Of a stretch of DNA of 36,800 bases, positions 26,625 to 35,089 are shown one piece after another. The stretch is from Bacteroidota bacterium (GTDB taxonomy: Bacteria; Bacteroidota; Ignavibacteria; UBA10030): NCBI GenBank assembly GCA_021813905.1, contig JAKAJH010000033.1, positions 1-36,800 of the forward strand, read 5' to 3'. The first letter of the stretch is position 1, and each line of letters starts with the position of its first letter. A program made the translations under genes and the position numbers. The notes beneath the pieces were generated by a model, which searched no databases, was not told the DNA's origin, and worked only from the letters and a program-made list of their open reading frames with translations.

Positions 26625-27923
26625 TCAGGGAGTGATCCGGTAAATCATCCGGGGGAACGGGATCGTTTCGCGCACATGATCGAGGCCGCAGATCCATCCG
26701 ACGGTCCGCTCCACGCCGAGGCCGAAGCCGGAATGCGGCACCGAACCGAACCGCCGCAGGTCCAGGTACCACTCAAATGCCTCCTGCGGCAGGTTGTGCT
26801 CTTTCAGCCGCGCGAGCAGCACATCCAGATCGTCTTCACGCTGACTGCCGCCGATGATCTCACCGTACCCTTCCGGGGCCAGCACGTCGACCGCCAGTGC
26901 GACCTTCGGATTCTGCGGATCGCGCTTCATGTAGAAGGCCTTCACCTCGGCCGGATACCGGTGCACCATCACGGGCCGGTCGAACTGTTCGGAGATGACC
27001 GTCTCGTCCGTGCCGCCCAGGTCATTGCCCCACTCGAACGGCTGCCCTTTCCTGTGCAGGATCTCGACCGCTTCATCGTAAGAAATTCGCGGAAGAGGTT
27101 TCTTCACGTTCTGCAGGAGCGCGGTGTTCCGCTCGAGGACGCTCAGCTCCCCGGCGCAGTCTTTCAGTACGGACTGGACGATGTATTCGAGAAACTCCTC
27201 CGCCAGTTCCATGTCGTCGTTCAGGTCGTTGAACGCCACCTCCGGCTCGACCATCCAGAACTCGGTCAGATGGCGGCGGGTCTTGGACTTTTCGGCTCGG
27301 AAGGTCGGCCCGAAGCAGTATACCTTCCCCATCGCCATGGCGCCGGCTTCGGCGTAGAGCTGTCCGGATTGCGTGAGAAACGCCTTGCCGAGATCGAAGT
27401 AATCGGTTTCAAACAGCGTCGAGGTGCCTTCGCAGGCCGCCGGCGTCAGGATGGGCGAATCGACGAGCGTGAAGCCGCGGCCGTCGAAGAAGTCCCGGAT
27501 CGCTTTGATGATCCGGTGCCGGACGCGAAGGACCGCGTGCTGGCGCGCCGAACGAAGCCACAAATGCCGGCGATCGGCCAGAAATTCCACGCCGTGCTCT
27601 TTTGGGGTGATGGGATATTCGGCCGCGACCTGATAGACCTTGGGAATGTCGGTGACGTCCAGCTCGAATCCCCCCGGCGCGCGGCTGTCCGCCCGAACCG
27701 TTCCGCGCACGGAAAAGGCGGATTCCTGCGTCAGCGTGTCGGTGACCGCAAAGACCTGTTCGGGGACATTGGCTTTCACGACGACGCACTGCACCACTCC
27801 CGTTCCATCCCGAAGGAGGAGAAACCGGATCTTTCCGCTTGAGCGCTTATTGTAGAGCCAGCCATGCAGCTGGACCTCCTTGCCCACGTGCTGATGGAGG
27901 TCCGCAATGTAGGTTCGAGCCAT
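26625..27923 (-). CDS. asnS: Asparaginyl-tRNA synthetase
   Basis: A 432-residue class IIb synthetase from the ATG at 27921-27923 ([19 protein letters not shown]). It has an N-terminal OB-fold anticodon-binding domain (1-110, with [16 protein letters not shown]), motif 2 ([20 protein letters not shown]) and motif 3 ([16 protein letters not shown]). Length and the N-terminus fit AsnRS better than AspRS, which carries an extra insertion. It forms Asn-tRNA directly. A consensus promoter lies 30 bp upstream, and this leader has no terminator hairpin, unlike thrS and gltX. Confidence 0.94.
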   Translation of the reverse strand: MARTYIADLHQHVGKEVQLHGWLYNKRSSGKIRFLLLRDGTGVVQCVVVKANVPEQVFAVTDTLTQESAFSVRGTVRADSRAPGGFELDVTDIPKVYQVAAEYPITPKEHGVEFLADRRHLWLRSARQHAVLRVRHRIIKAIRDFFDGRGFTLVDSPILTPAACEGTSTLFETDYFDLGKAFLTQSGQLYAEAGAMAMGKVYCFGPTFRAEKSKTRRHLTEFWMVEPEVAFNDLNDDMELAEEFLEYIVQSVLKDCAGELSVLERNTALLQNVKKPLPRISYDEAVEILHRKGQPFEWGNDLGGTDETVISEQFDRPVMVHRYPAEVKAFYMKRDPQNPKVALAVDVLAPEGYGEIIGGSQREDDLDVLLARLKEHNLPQEAFEWYLDLRRFGSVPHSGFGLGVERTVGWICGLDHVRETIPFPRMIYRITP

Positions 27924-27955
27924 TCCAGTCACCGATGAGTAGATGCCGTCCGTAA

Positions 27956-27984
27956 AATATAGCAAAGGAACGGACGATGTTCAA
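27956..27984 (-). promoter_or_regulatory. Promoter of asnS
   Basis: Minus strand TTGAAC (27984-27979), 17 bp, TATATT (27961-27956). The predicted leader is only about 27 nt. It probably drives asnS and the ABC genes, perhaps the nuo genes behind them. Confidence 0.65.
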
Positions 27985-28005
27985 ACGAAATGATGGCGGA
28001 GAGGG

Positions 28006-28254
28006 TCAGTTCCGCGGTGTCTGCTGCTTGGCGGCAGGGACGTCCGAGTAGCGCGCATCCTTCACGTCGCCGTACGACTCGGGTTGGCTCACCGGCGATC
28101 CCTTCGGCACGCCGTCCGACTCCCGCGCTGCCCGGTTCTTCCGCATCGGCGGGAACAGCGCCTGCGCGATGGCCCGGATCGCCGTTGCCACGAGGTAGAA
28201 GGCGAAGAACCACAGCAGAAGCCGGAGCATGCCGCCGATCAGGAAGCTGATCAT
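28006..28254 (-). CDS. Small single-pass membrane protein (DUF4834-like)
   Basis: 82 residues: one N-terminal membrane segment (MLRLLLWFFAFYLVATAI) followed by a basic stretch and a polar tail ending with YGDVKDARYSDVP. This layout, including the acidic/aromatic DARY-type tail, resembles the small DUF4834 proteins of Bacteroidetes; the assignment is by layout only. Function is unknown. It starts 1 bp after the deoxynucleoside kinase stop, so it is the last gene of the gltX operon. Confidence 0.65.
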   Translation of the reverse strand: MISFLIGGMLRLLLWFFAFYLVATAIRAIAQALFPPMRKNRAARESDGVPKGSPVSQPESYGDVKDARYSDVPAAKQQTPRN

Positions 28255-28255
28255 G

Positions 28256-28930
28256 TCACTTTTTCACGAGCGGATTGTAGTATTCCACCGGTGCCTTGTT
28301 CGGCCGCAGGATCTGATCAAGCAGATCCTCGAAGTCGGATGCGTTATTGACGAAGTCGATGTCCGTGGCCTTGACGATCAGGAGAGGCGTGGCCTTGTAG
28401 CGGAAGAAGAAATAGTTGTACGCCTCATTCAGCTCTTTGATGTACTCTTCGGACATATTCCGTTCCATCTCCCGCGCGCGCTTCGTGATGTTCGCCATGA
28501 GCCGCTCGGTGCTCGACTGCAGATAGATGACCAGGTCCGGCTGCGGGATATTCCGCTCGATAGCGCTGAGCATGCTCTCATACAGCTTCAGTTCCTCATC
28601 CTGCAGCGTGAGATAGGCGAAGATCTTGTCCTTCTCAAAGATGTAGTCGGAGATGACGTGCGCGTGGAACAGATCCGCCTGAAACAGCTCCTGCTGCTGC
28701 CGGTAGCGGCTGAGCAGAAAGAAGATCTGCGTTTGGAAGGCGAAGTGCTCCGGGTCCTCGTAGAATTTCGGGAGGAACGGATTTTCCTCGAACCGCTCGA
28801 GCACCAGGCGCGCGCTGAGCCGCTCCGAAAGCATGCGGGCCAGGGATGTCTTTCCCGCACCGATGACACCTTCGATGGCAATGTAGCGGATCTCGTTGGG
28901 GAGTTCCACGCCGGGTCCTTGCATTGTCAT
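28256..28930 (-). CDS. Deoxynucleoside kinase
   Basis: A 224-residue kinase of the dCK/dGK family. P-loop IEGVIGAGKTSLARML (about 18-33), the substrate/ERS-type region FEENPFLPKFYEDPEHF and FQTQIFFLLSRYRQQ, the DRY-like SDYIFEKDKIFA, and the LID arginines in NITKRAREMERNM. It phosphorylates deoxynucleosides for salvage; whether dA/dG or dC is preferred is not decided. The start overlaps the folK stop (ATGA); a second ATG two codons later is possible. Confidence 0.9.
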   Translation of the reverse strand: MTMQGPGVELPNEIRYIAIEGVIGAGKTSLARMLSERLSARLVLERFEENPFLPKFYEDPEHFAFQTQIFFLLSRYRQQQELFQADLFHAHVISDYIFEKDKIFAYLTLQDEELKLYESMLSAIERNIPQPDLVIYLQSSTERLMANITKRAREMERNMSEEYIKELNEAYNYFFFRYKATPLLIVKATDIDFVNNASDFEDLLDQILRPNKAPVEYYNPLVKK

Positions 28931-29427
28931 GGGACGATCAGTTGTGTCGTTCGAACCACGCCGCTGTCGGGGCAGGCATGCAGCAGCTCTTTGACGCTCT
29001 TTTTGCGCAGCGGATCCGTCAGATCCGGCGCGAGGTCCCGCAACGGGACAAGCACGAATCGCCGGCGCGCCAGTTCCGGATGCGGCAGACGCAGCGGTCC
29101 ATCATTGATCACTTCCGACCCGAAATACAGAATGTCGAGGTCGATCTCCCGCGGTCCCCAGCGTTCGCGTGCCGTCCGGCCCAGGGCCGCTTCGATGGAT
29201 TTCAGATTCGCCAGGAACGACGCGGCGTCGGAGTCCACGTCCGCTTCCACGACCATGTTCAGGAAGGCCGGCTGCTCCTTGATCCCCACCGGCTCCGTCT
29301 CATACACCGGCGAGTTGCGCCGCCACGTCACGTCCGGCAGTGACCGCAACCGCTCCACCGCCCGGCGCAGATACTCCAGCCGATCGCCCAGATTCGATCC
29401 CATCCCCACGTACGCACGTACCGCCAT
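28927..29427 (-). CDS. folK: 2-amino-4-hydroxy-6-hydroxymethyldihydropteridine pyrophosphokinase
   Basis: 166 residues from the ATG at 29425-29427 (MAVRAYVGMGSNLGD). HPPK signatures: GMGSNLGDRLEYL, YETEPVG, and the catalytic RWGPREIDLDILYFG (about 92-106). It transfers pyrophosphate to hydroxymethyl-dihydropterin in folate synthesis. It starts 5 bp after the folB stop, and folB supplies its substrate, so the order folB-folK matches the pathway. Confidence 0.96.
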   Translation of the reverse strand: MAVRAYVGMGSNLGDRLEYLRRAVERLRSLPDVTWRRNSPVYETEPVGIKEQPAFLNMVVEADVDSDAASFLANLKSIEAALGRTARERWGPREIDLDILYFGSEVINDGPLRLPHPELARRRFVLVPLRDLAPDLTDPLRKKSVKELLHACPDSGVVRTTQLIVP

Positions 29428-29432
29428 ATCGC

Positions 29433-29825
29433 TTATCGCCGTCGCTCCGTGTATTCCACTTCCACGTAATCCAGAACGCCTTTGATCGGCGCATTCGGCT
29501 TGCGCACGTGCACCGTCACCTGCACCACCCGACGGAATTCCTTGAGGATGGTGGACGTCACGGATCGGGCCAGCGCCTCCAGCAGGAAGTGCTTTCGGTC
29601 CACCACGGCGCGTCGGACACAGTCGTACACTCTCTCGTAGTCCACCGTGTCCTTCAGGTGATCGCTCACTGCCCCTTTCGAAAGATCGCACTGCAGCTCC
29701 ACGTCCACCTGGAACTTGCCGCCCAGATTCTGTTCATCGCTCAGGACACCGTGATACGCGTAGAACACCGCGTTCTGAAGACGGATGATATCAAGTGGAC
29801 GTTTCTTCGCCATCGTCTCGCTCAC
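29433..29825 (-). CDS. folB: Dihydroneopterin aldolase
   Basis: 130 residues with the FolB pattern: IRLQNAVFYAYHGVLSDEQN, the pterin-binding tyrosine/histidine region, FQVDVELQCDLSKG, the catalytic DTVDYERVYDCVRR, and the C-terminal strand VQVTVHVRKPNAPIKG. It cleaves dihydroneopterin to hydroxymethyl-dihydropterin. The GTG start overlaps the gltX stop (GTGA); the ATG four codons later (29811-29813, MAKKRPLD) is an alternative. It is translationally linked to gltX. Confidence 0.95.
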   Translation of the reverse strand: MSETMAKKRPLDIIRLQNAVFYAYHGVLSDEQNLGGKFQVDVELQCDLSKGAVSDHLKDTVDYERVYDCVRRAVVDRKHFLLEALARSVTSTILKEFRRVVQVTVHVRKPNAPIKGVLDYVEVEYTERRR

Positions 29826-31273
29826 CGGACAGGAATACGTTCGACCGCGCTCCGCAAGCGTCGCACCACCGCGTCGCGGCCCAGCAATTCCATCATCTCA
29901 AACAATCCCGGACCTCCCGTGCGTCCGGAGACCGCCAGCCGCGTGGGATGAATGATCTTCCCCGCTTTGATTCCCCACCGCTCCGAGAGCAGGCGCACAC
30001 AGCCTTCGATGGAGGGATGATCGAACATCGCGAGGGACGCCAGCTCGTCGGCCAGCGTCGTGATCCGTCCCACCGCCTCCGCATCCCAGCTCTTCTTGAC
30101 GCCCGCGTCCTCGTACTCGTCGGGATCGCGGAACAGGTAGAGACCGTTCTCGATAAACTCAGGCAGCAGCGTGACGCGCTCGCGCATCAGTCCGATGGCC
30201 CGCTGCAGGTACTCATCGGTCACGTCGGTGATGCCGCGGGCCGCGAGCATCGGACGGAGCATCGCCGCGATCTCGGCCGCGGGCTTGAGTTTCAAATGCT
30301 GCTGATTCAACCAGTTGAGTTTATCGACGTTGAACACCGCACCCGACTGGCCGACCCGCTCCAGCGTGAAGGCCTCCGTGAGCTCCTGCATCGAGAAAAT
30401 CTCGCGCTCGTCGCCCGGATTCCAGCCGAGGAAGGCGATGAAGTTCACCATCGCCTCTTTCAGATACCCCTTGGTGCGATAGTCCTCGACCGCCACATCC
30501 CCCTGGCGCTTGCTCAGCTTCGACCGGTCGGGATTGAGCAACAGCGGCAGGTGCGCCATCTGCGGGACGGACCATCCGAAATATTGATAGAGGAGGATGT
30601 GCTTCGGCACGCTCGGGAGCCACTCCTCGCCGCGAATGACGTGCGTGACGCCCATGAGATGATCATCGACCACGACCGCCAGATGGTACGTCGGGAAGCC
30701 GTCCGACTTCAGGATCACCTGATCGTCCAGCACGTTGTAGCCGATCGTGACATCGCCGCGGATGATGTCGTGAAACGTCATTTCCCCCGTGAGCGGCACT
30801 TTCATCCGGACGACGCGCTTCTCGCCGGCGGCGATCCGCCGGGCAGCGTCCGCCGGTGATAGATCGCGGCAATGCCGGTCGTACGCCACCGCCTGTTTCG
30901 CGGCCATCTGCTTTTGGCGAATCTCATCGAGCCGTTCGGGCGTGCAGAAACAGGAGTACGCCGTGCCGGCATCGATGAGTTGCTGAACGTGCGAATGGTA
31001 GATCGGAAGGCGCTGCGACTGGACGTACGGCCCGACGTCCCCTTCCCGCCCGGGACCTTCGTCATACTCGATGCCCGCCCAGCGGAGGGTTTCGATCAAA
31101 TTCTCGACCGCTCCTTCCACCTTGCGTGCCTGATCAGTGTCTTCGATGCGCAGCACGAAGCGTCCGTTATGCCGACGCGCGAAGAGGTAATTGTAGAGCG
31201 CGGTGCGAAGCCCGCCGACATGCAGGTAGCCGGTGGGGCTGGGGGCGAAGCGCACGCGGATCTGATCGTTCAT
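29822..31273 (-). CDS. gltX: Glutamyl-tRNA synthetase
   Basis: A 483-residue class I synthetase from the ATG at 31271-31273 (MNDQIRVRFAPSPTGYLHVG). The HIGH-equivalent is GYLHVG (about 15-20) and the KMSKS-equivalent SKLSKRQG (about 245). A helical anticodon-binding region fills the C-terminal third. It makes Glu-tRNA-Glu; a dedicated GlnRS next door means it need not mischarge tRNA-Gln. It leads the operon gltX-folB-folK-kinase-DUF4834-like. No clear Shine-Dalgarno. An intrinsic terminator lies in the leader, 22 nt before the ATG. Confidence 0.97.
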   Translation of the reverse strand: MNDQIRVRFAPSPTGYLHVGGLRTALYNYLFARRHNGRFVLRIEDTDQARKVEGAVENLIETLRWAGIEYDEGPGREGDVGPYVQSQRLPIYHSHVQQLIDAGTAYSCFCTPERLDEIRQKQMAAKQAVAYDRHCRDLSPADAARRIAAGEKRVVRMKVPLTGEMTFHDIIRGDVTIGYNVLDDQVILKSDGFPTYHLAVVVDDHLMGVTHVIRGEEWLPSVPKHILLYQYFGWSVPQMAHLPLLLNPDRSKLSKRQGDVAVEDYRTKGYLKEAMVNFIAFLGWNPGDEREIFSMQELTEAFTLERVGQSGAVFNVDKLNWLNQQHLKLKPAAEIAAMLRPMLAARGITDVTDEYLQRAIGLMRERVTLLPEFIENGLYLFRDPDEYEDAGVKKSWDAEAVGRITTLADELASLAMFDHPSIEGCVRLLSERWGIKAGKIIHPTRLAVSGRTGGPGLFEMMELLGRDAVVRRLRSAVERIPVR

Positions 31274-31295
31274 GGGAGCCGTCGATGCACCGCAC

Positions 31296-31325
31296 AAAAA
31301 AAGCGTCTCGACCTTCGAAACGCTT
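31296..31325 (-). terminator. gltX leader terminator (attenuator candidate)
   Basis: Minus strand AAGCGTTTCGA (31325-31315), loop AGG, TCGAGACGCTT (31311-31301; one G-U pair) followed by seven T in all. An 11-bp stem with U7 is as strong as any terminator in the window. The next gene upstream, glnS, points the other way, so there is no minus-strand transcript for it to end except gltX itself. Confidence 0.85.
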
Positions 31326-31381
31326 GCCCGTCAGGAAGTGCCTGAGGAAGTTCTCTTCGGAGACTGCGGTGATTCCTGATC

Positions 31382-31410
31382 AAGATACCGTTCAGTGCCT
31401 CGAAAAGCAA
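31382..31410 (-). promoter_or_regulatory. Putative gltX promoter
   Basis: Minus strand TTGCTT (31410-31405), 17 bp, TATCTT (31387-31382). Predicted start about 31375, giving a leader of about 100 nt with two small hairpins (TCTC-CGAA-GAGA and TCAGG-CACTT-CCTGA) before the terminator. Confidence 0.55.
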
Positions 31411-31443
31411 GGTGAACGGATCGCCGGCATCGGCCGGAGGTCG

Positions 31444-31473
31444 TTGGATAATCGTGCGGTTTTTTCCTATTTT
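31444..31473 (+). promoter_or_regulatory. Putative glnS promoter
   Basis: Plus strand TTGGAT (31444-31449), 18 bp, TATTTT (31468-31473). Transcription would begin near 31480, leaving a 25-nt leader before the ATG at 31505. It is back to back with the gltX promoter, 34 bp apart. Confidence 0.45.
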
Positions 31474-31504
31474 GAAAATGAACCAACATCATTCCTCTCC
31501 GCCC

Positions 31505-33193
31505 ATGCCGACACCTGAACGAAACGACTTCATCCGCGATATCATCGCCAGCGATCTGCAGACCAGCAAGTTCGAGGGACGCGTTCACACCCGCTTCCCT
31601 CCCGAGCCGAACGGATACCTCCACATCGGCCATGCAAAGTCCATCCAGCTGAATTTCGGCATCGCCCGCGATCACAACGGCCTCTGCAATCTGCGGTTCG
31701 ACGACACGAACCCGGAAAAAGAGGAGCAGGAGTACGTTGACTCGATCGTGCGCGACGTCGAATGGCTTGCCGGCGACCTGAAGGGACGGATCTATTTCGC
31801 CTCCGACTACTTCCGGCAGATGTACGATTGGGCCGTCACGCTCGTGCGCGAGGGAAAAGCGTACGTGTGCGATCTGAACGCCGACGAGATCCGGCGCACC
31901 CGCGGAACCCTCACGGAACCCGGCAAGGAAAGCCCGTACCGCAACCGGAGTATCGACGAGAATCTCGACCTGCTGGACCGCATGCGCCGTGGCGAGTTTC
32001 CGGATGGCTCCAAAACGCTTCGGGCAAAGATCGATATGGCGTCGCCGAATATCAATCTGCGCGACCCGATCATGTACCGCATCGTCCACGAGGCGCACCA
32101 TCGTCAGGGCGACGCGTGGTGCATCTACCCCACGTATGACTGGGCGCACGGACTGGAGGATTCGATCGAGCGCATCACCCATTCGATCTGCACGCTGGAA
32201 TTCGAAAACCATCGGCCGCTCTACGACTGGTTCCTGGATGCGCTCGGGATCTATCACCCGCAACAGATCGAGTTCGCGCGTCTGAACCTGAGCTATACCG
32301 TGCTCAGCAAGCGGAAGCTCCTGCAGCTGGTGCAGGAACGACACGTCTCCGGATGGGACGATCCCCGCATGCCGACCGTTGCCGGCTACCGGCGGCGCGG
32401 TTACACGGCAGAATCCATCCGGGTCTTCTGCGATCGGATCGGCGTATCGAAGAAGGACAGCATCATCGACGTGGCAACGCTGGAGTGGAGCATTCGCGAA
32501 GATCTGAACGCCCACGCCCGGCGGGCAATGGCCGTTCTGCGTCCGCTGAAGGTCGTTCTGACGAACTACCCCGAGGGGCAGACCGAGGAATTGCCCGCTG
32601 TCAACAATCCCGAAGATGAGTCCGCCGGCTCGCGCGTGATTCCCTTCGGTCGCGAGTTGTACATCGAGCAGGACGATTTCCGCGAAGTCCCTCCGCCGAA
32701 GTACTATCGCCTCTCCCCGGGTACCGAAGTGCGGCTCCGTTACGGCTACATCATCAAGTGCGAGAAGGTTATCAAGGACGCGAGCGGGGCGATCACGGAA
32801 CTGCACTGCACGTATGATCCCGAGACAAGAAGCGGCTCACCGGCCGCGAATCGGAAGGTGAAATCCACGATCCACTGGGTGTCGGCGAAGCACGCGGTGA
32901 ATGCGGAAGTGCGGCTCTACGATCGGCTGTTCATGAAGGAAGATCCGAACGACGCGGAAGAGGGGAAGGATTTCCTTTCGAATCTGAATCCCAACTCTCT
33001 GGAAGTCCTGCGCTATTGCAAGCTCGAGCCGATGCTCGGCTCGGCGGCTCCCGGCGATCGGTTCCAGTTCGAGCGTATGGGATACTTTTGCGCCGACAGC
33101 GCCGATTCGAAACCGGGAGCACCGGTCTTCAACCGGATTGTCACGCTGAAAGACACTTGGGCGAAGATCGAGCAAAAAGGAAAGCCGGGGTAA
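31505..33193 (+). CDS. glnS: Glutaminyl-tRNA synthetase
   Basis: 562 residues, close to E. coli GlnRS (about 554). The ATG at 31505 gives [19 protein letters not shown], aligning with the family start; an ATG at 31478 is at or before the predicted transcription start and is less likely. HIGH motif in [16 protein letters not shown] (about 35-50), KMSKS-equivalent [10 protein letters not shown] (about 265-275), and a two-barrel C-terminal anticodon domain. It charges tRNA-Gln directly. It is the only clear plus-strand gene in the window, divergent from gltX, and ends about 70 bp before the convergent tRNA-Ser. No terminator was seen after it. Confidence 0.96.
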   Translation: MPTPERNDFIRDIIASDLQTSKFEGRVHTRFPPEPNGYLHIGHAKSIQLNFGIARDHNGLCNLRFDDTNPEKEEQEYVDSIVRDVEWLAGDLKGRIYFASDYFRQMYDWAVTLVREGKAYVCDLNADEIRRTRGTLTEPGKESPYRNRSIDENLDLLDRMRRGEFPDGSKTLRAKIDMASPNINLRDPIMYRIVHEAHHRQGDAWCIYPTYDWAHGLEDSIERITHSICTLEFENHRPLYDWFLDALGIYHPQQIEFARLNLSYTVLSKRKLLQLVQERHVSGWDDPRMPTVAGYRRRGYTAESIRVFCDRIGVSKKDSIIDVATLEWSIREDLNAHARRAMAVLRPLKVVLTNYPEGQTEELPAVNNPEDESAGSRVIPFGRELYIEQDDFREVPPPKYYRLSPGTEVRLRYGYIIKCEKVIKDASGAITELHCTYDPETRSGSPAANRKVKSTIHWVSAKHAVNAEVRLYDRLFMKEDPNDAEEGKDFLSNLNPNSLEVLRYCKLEPMLGSAAPGDRFQFERMGYFCADSADSKPGAPVFNRIVTLKDTWAKIEQKGKPG

Positions 33194-33260
33194 GTCGTAC
33201 TGCTCGAAAGAAGGGGGAAACGAAGATCTGCTGGAGGAAGATTCGGGGGGATTACTTCAG

Positions 33261-33351
33261 CGGAGAGGGGGGGATTCGAACCCCCGATAAGGGCTTACAC
33301 CCCTATAACGGTTTAGCAAACCGCCGCCTTCAGCCACTCGGCCACCTCTCC
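33261..33351 (-). tRNA. tRNA-Ser (GCT)
   Basis: Class II tRNA, 91 nt. Acceptor GGAGAGG/CCTCTCC with discriminator G, D arm with GAGTGGCTGAAGGC, anticodon stem GCGGT/ACCGT with loop TTGCTAA (anticodon GCT), long variable arm, T arm GGGGG-TTCGAAT-CCCCC. Confidence 0.97.
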
Positions 33352-33353
33352 GG

Positions 33354-33533
33354 AACAATCTCCTGATTGAGGATACTCGCGATCCTTCTGCGACCTGCGG
33401 GAGACTTCCACCATCTCTCGCGTTGCATCGCCTCCGCGCGGGTTGAGAACGTCTCCACCTCAATCAGTTGCCAAGGAACTTCCCTCTTAAACACGATGAG
33501 ATGTGAATACTTCAATTCACATCTCAGCTTCAA
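33354..33533 (-). pseudogene. GIY-YIG endonuclease remnant (C-terminal part)
   Basis: The minus-strand frame from 33533 encodes LIVFKREVPWQLIEVETFST, then RAEAMQRERWWKSPAGRRRI. This matches the C-terminal half of small GIY-YIG (UvrC-type/UPF0213-like) nucleases, where PW-L-x-EVE-F-(S/T)-RAEAM-RE--KS--GR is typical. The N-terminal half with the catalytic GIY and YIG motifs is absent, and the frame runs straight into tRNA-Ser(GCT). It is read as a truncated, non-functional remnant wedged between two tRNA-Ser genes. Confidence 0.65.
33498..33525. repeat. Perfect 11-bp inverted repeat
   Basis: GAGATGTGAAT, 6-nt spacer ACTTCA, ATTCACATCTC. No U-run follows on either strand, so it is not a classical terminator. 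It lies at the broken upstream end of the GIY-YIG remnant and could be a recombination junction or protein-binding site. Confidence 0.6.
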
Positions 33534-33560
33534 TTAACTCAAAACTGTCCCCAAAGTCAA
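33532..33560 (-). promoter_or_regulatory. Putative promoter between the two tRNA-Ser genes
   Basis: Minus strand TTGACT (33560-33555), 17 bp, TTAATT (33537-33532). It could drive tRNA-Ser(GCT) with a long leader through the nuclease remnant. Confidence 0.4.
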
Positions 33561-33578
33561 CGAGTCATAACGGATTTG

Positions 33579-33791
<213 letters not shown>

Positions 33792-33962
33792 ACGGCGGAA
33801 TGTCGCAGCCGCGCAAGTCAATCTTGCATTCCTGGGAGGTAATTTAGGGAGAAATTCGGAGAGATGAAACGCCATTGCAGAATCCAGGTGCCACACTACA
33901 AATCAAGAGATGCAGAAGGCTGGCAGCGCTGTGGCCGCAACGAATACGGCAAAGAAGAAGGC

Positions 33963-34313
33963 TTACTCGGTAACAGTCACAATCACAGGACCGGACGGTC
34001 GGTGAACCGCTTCCTGGAAGGCGTCGGACGGAATTTCGGTTGAAGTCGGCGCGGGCTCATCCCCCACGTTGCCGTCATCCGAATTCGGCACGGGCGTAAC
34101 CGTAAACTTCAGAAGCGACAAGGACTGCACAAAATTGCCCGTGGGTTGATCGGAAGAAAGACTGTTCAGCTGCACACTCGTCACGCGAAGTGTCGGACGT
34201 TGCACCCCGAACGACACGATCTGTTTGACCTGAGGATTGTCCTGCGCCCGCGCTACACTCGCCGAGCCCCAAAGCACAAAAGCAAACAGGATGATGATGG
34301 CCGCGCGCGTCAT
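33963..34313 (-). CDS. Small secreted protein of unknown function
   Basis: 116 residues with a clear signal peptide (IIILFAFVLWGSASVARAQ). The mature part is threonine/valine-rich and likely beta-structured (VKQIVSFGVQRPTLRVTSVQ), with an acidic middle (NSDDGNVGDEP), and ends in a beta strand (GPVIVTVTE). I do not recognise a family. It starts 7 bp after the preceding secreted protein, and both lie downstream of the beta-barrel/SPOR gene, so they may be its exported clients or partners. This is inferred from position only. Confidence 0.75.
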   Translation of the reverse strand: MTRAAIIILFAFVLWGSASVARAQDNPQVKQIVSFGVQRPTLRVTSVQLNSLSSDQPTGNFVQSLSLLKFTVTPVPNSDDGNVGDEPAPTSTEIPSDAFQEAVHRPSGPVIVTVTE

Positions 34314-34320
34314 CGTGGGT

Positions 34321-34893
34321 TCAGTTCGTCAGTGTGAGTGTGACGGTCCGCGACTGCGTCGGGATCTGCCCGACCTCCGCGTCCGCCGCGAACGTGTAGG
34401 TGATCTGCTGATCCCGTTCACTTCCCCGCCCGATCGCCGTCACGACATCCACCGGGCTGACCGCGCCGGAGAGGTCGACGTCGCCGGTGCTCACCGCCTT
34501 GGCGGTCGAAAGCCGGACAAGTAACCTCGTGCCACTCGGCATCGGATCGTCAATCGAAGCCACGATCTTCATCTGATCAACGTTCGTGACCAGATCGTAC
34601 CGCGTGGAATAGTCGCTGACGGTCGTGAGCGAAGAACCGGGCACGGCATCATTGATCAGAAGAAGACCCGGGTCGCCGTTCACGACCAGACGGGCCACGG
34701 GCTTGACTTCAAGGGTGAGGGATTGCGCTGCGGTGCTTCCGGCATCCTGTGCCCGCACCGAAATTGAGACAACTAGAAGGATCGACGCTATGGTCGAGAG
34801 CGTTCGCACGCGGTGGAATGGCACTCGCAAGAAATGAAAGTCCCGCGCAAGAGTCAAGCGAAAGTTGGCAGTTGATGTCTTTCGGAGTTCCAT
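34321..34893 (-). CDS. Secreted Ig-like beta-sandwich protein of unknown function
   Basis: 190 residues. The ATG at 34891-34893 (MELRKTSTANFRL) follows GGGGAG by 8 nt and is preferred to the ATG seven codons upstream. A long basic N-region precedes the signal hydrophobic core (TLSTIASILLVVSISVRAQ). The mature part (about 140 residues) is a likely beta sandwich: SLTLEVKPVARLVVNGDPGL, TRYDLVTNVDQMKIVASIDD, GTRLLVRLSTA, ending QSRTVTLTLTN. The layout is reminiscent of fimbrial-type or coat-protein subunits, but no family is recognised with confidence. The gap to the upstream barrel gene (34894-35089, about 195 bp) shows no gene. Confidence 0.8.
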   Translation of the reverse strand: MELRKTSTANFRLTLARDFHFLRVPFHRVRTLSTIASILLVVSISVRAQDAGSTAAQSLTLEVKPVARLVVNGDPGLLLINDAVPGSSLTTVSDYSTRYDLVTNVDQMKIVASIDDPMPSGTRLLVRLSTAKAVSTGDVDLSGAVSPVDVVTAIGRGSERDQQITYTFAADAEVGQIPTQSRTVTLTLTN

Positions 34894-35089
34894 TGTCGTT
34901 CTCCCCTTTTTCATACAACTCGAATGCCAGGGAGATCCGGCAACGGATTTGATCCCGACCGCCTAACGCTTTGATTTAGAAAGAGTTGACGAGAGGTTGG
35001 AAGAGCAGAGAGGCCCGGCCACAGGCTACCGGGAAGATTCTACAATCGCACTCTCCGCGAGGGGCGGTTTCATACTCTTTTGGGAACCC

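Noticed and set aside
31331-32806. Long minus-strand open frame of 491 codons opposite glnS
   Set aside because: It is antisense to a complete GlnRS and also covers the gltX promoter region; no recognisable motif, so taken as a shadow frame.
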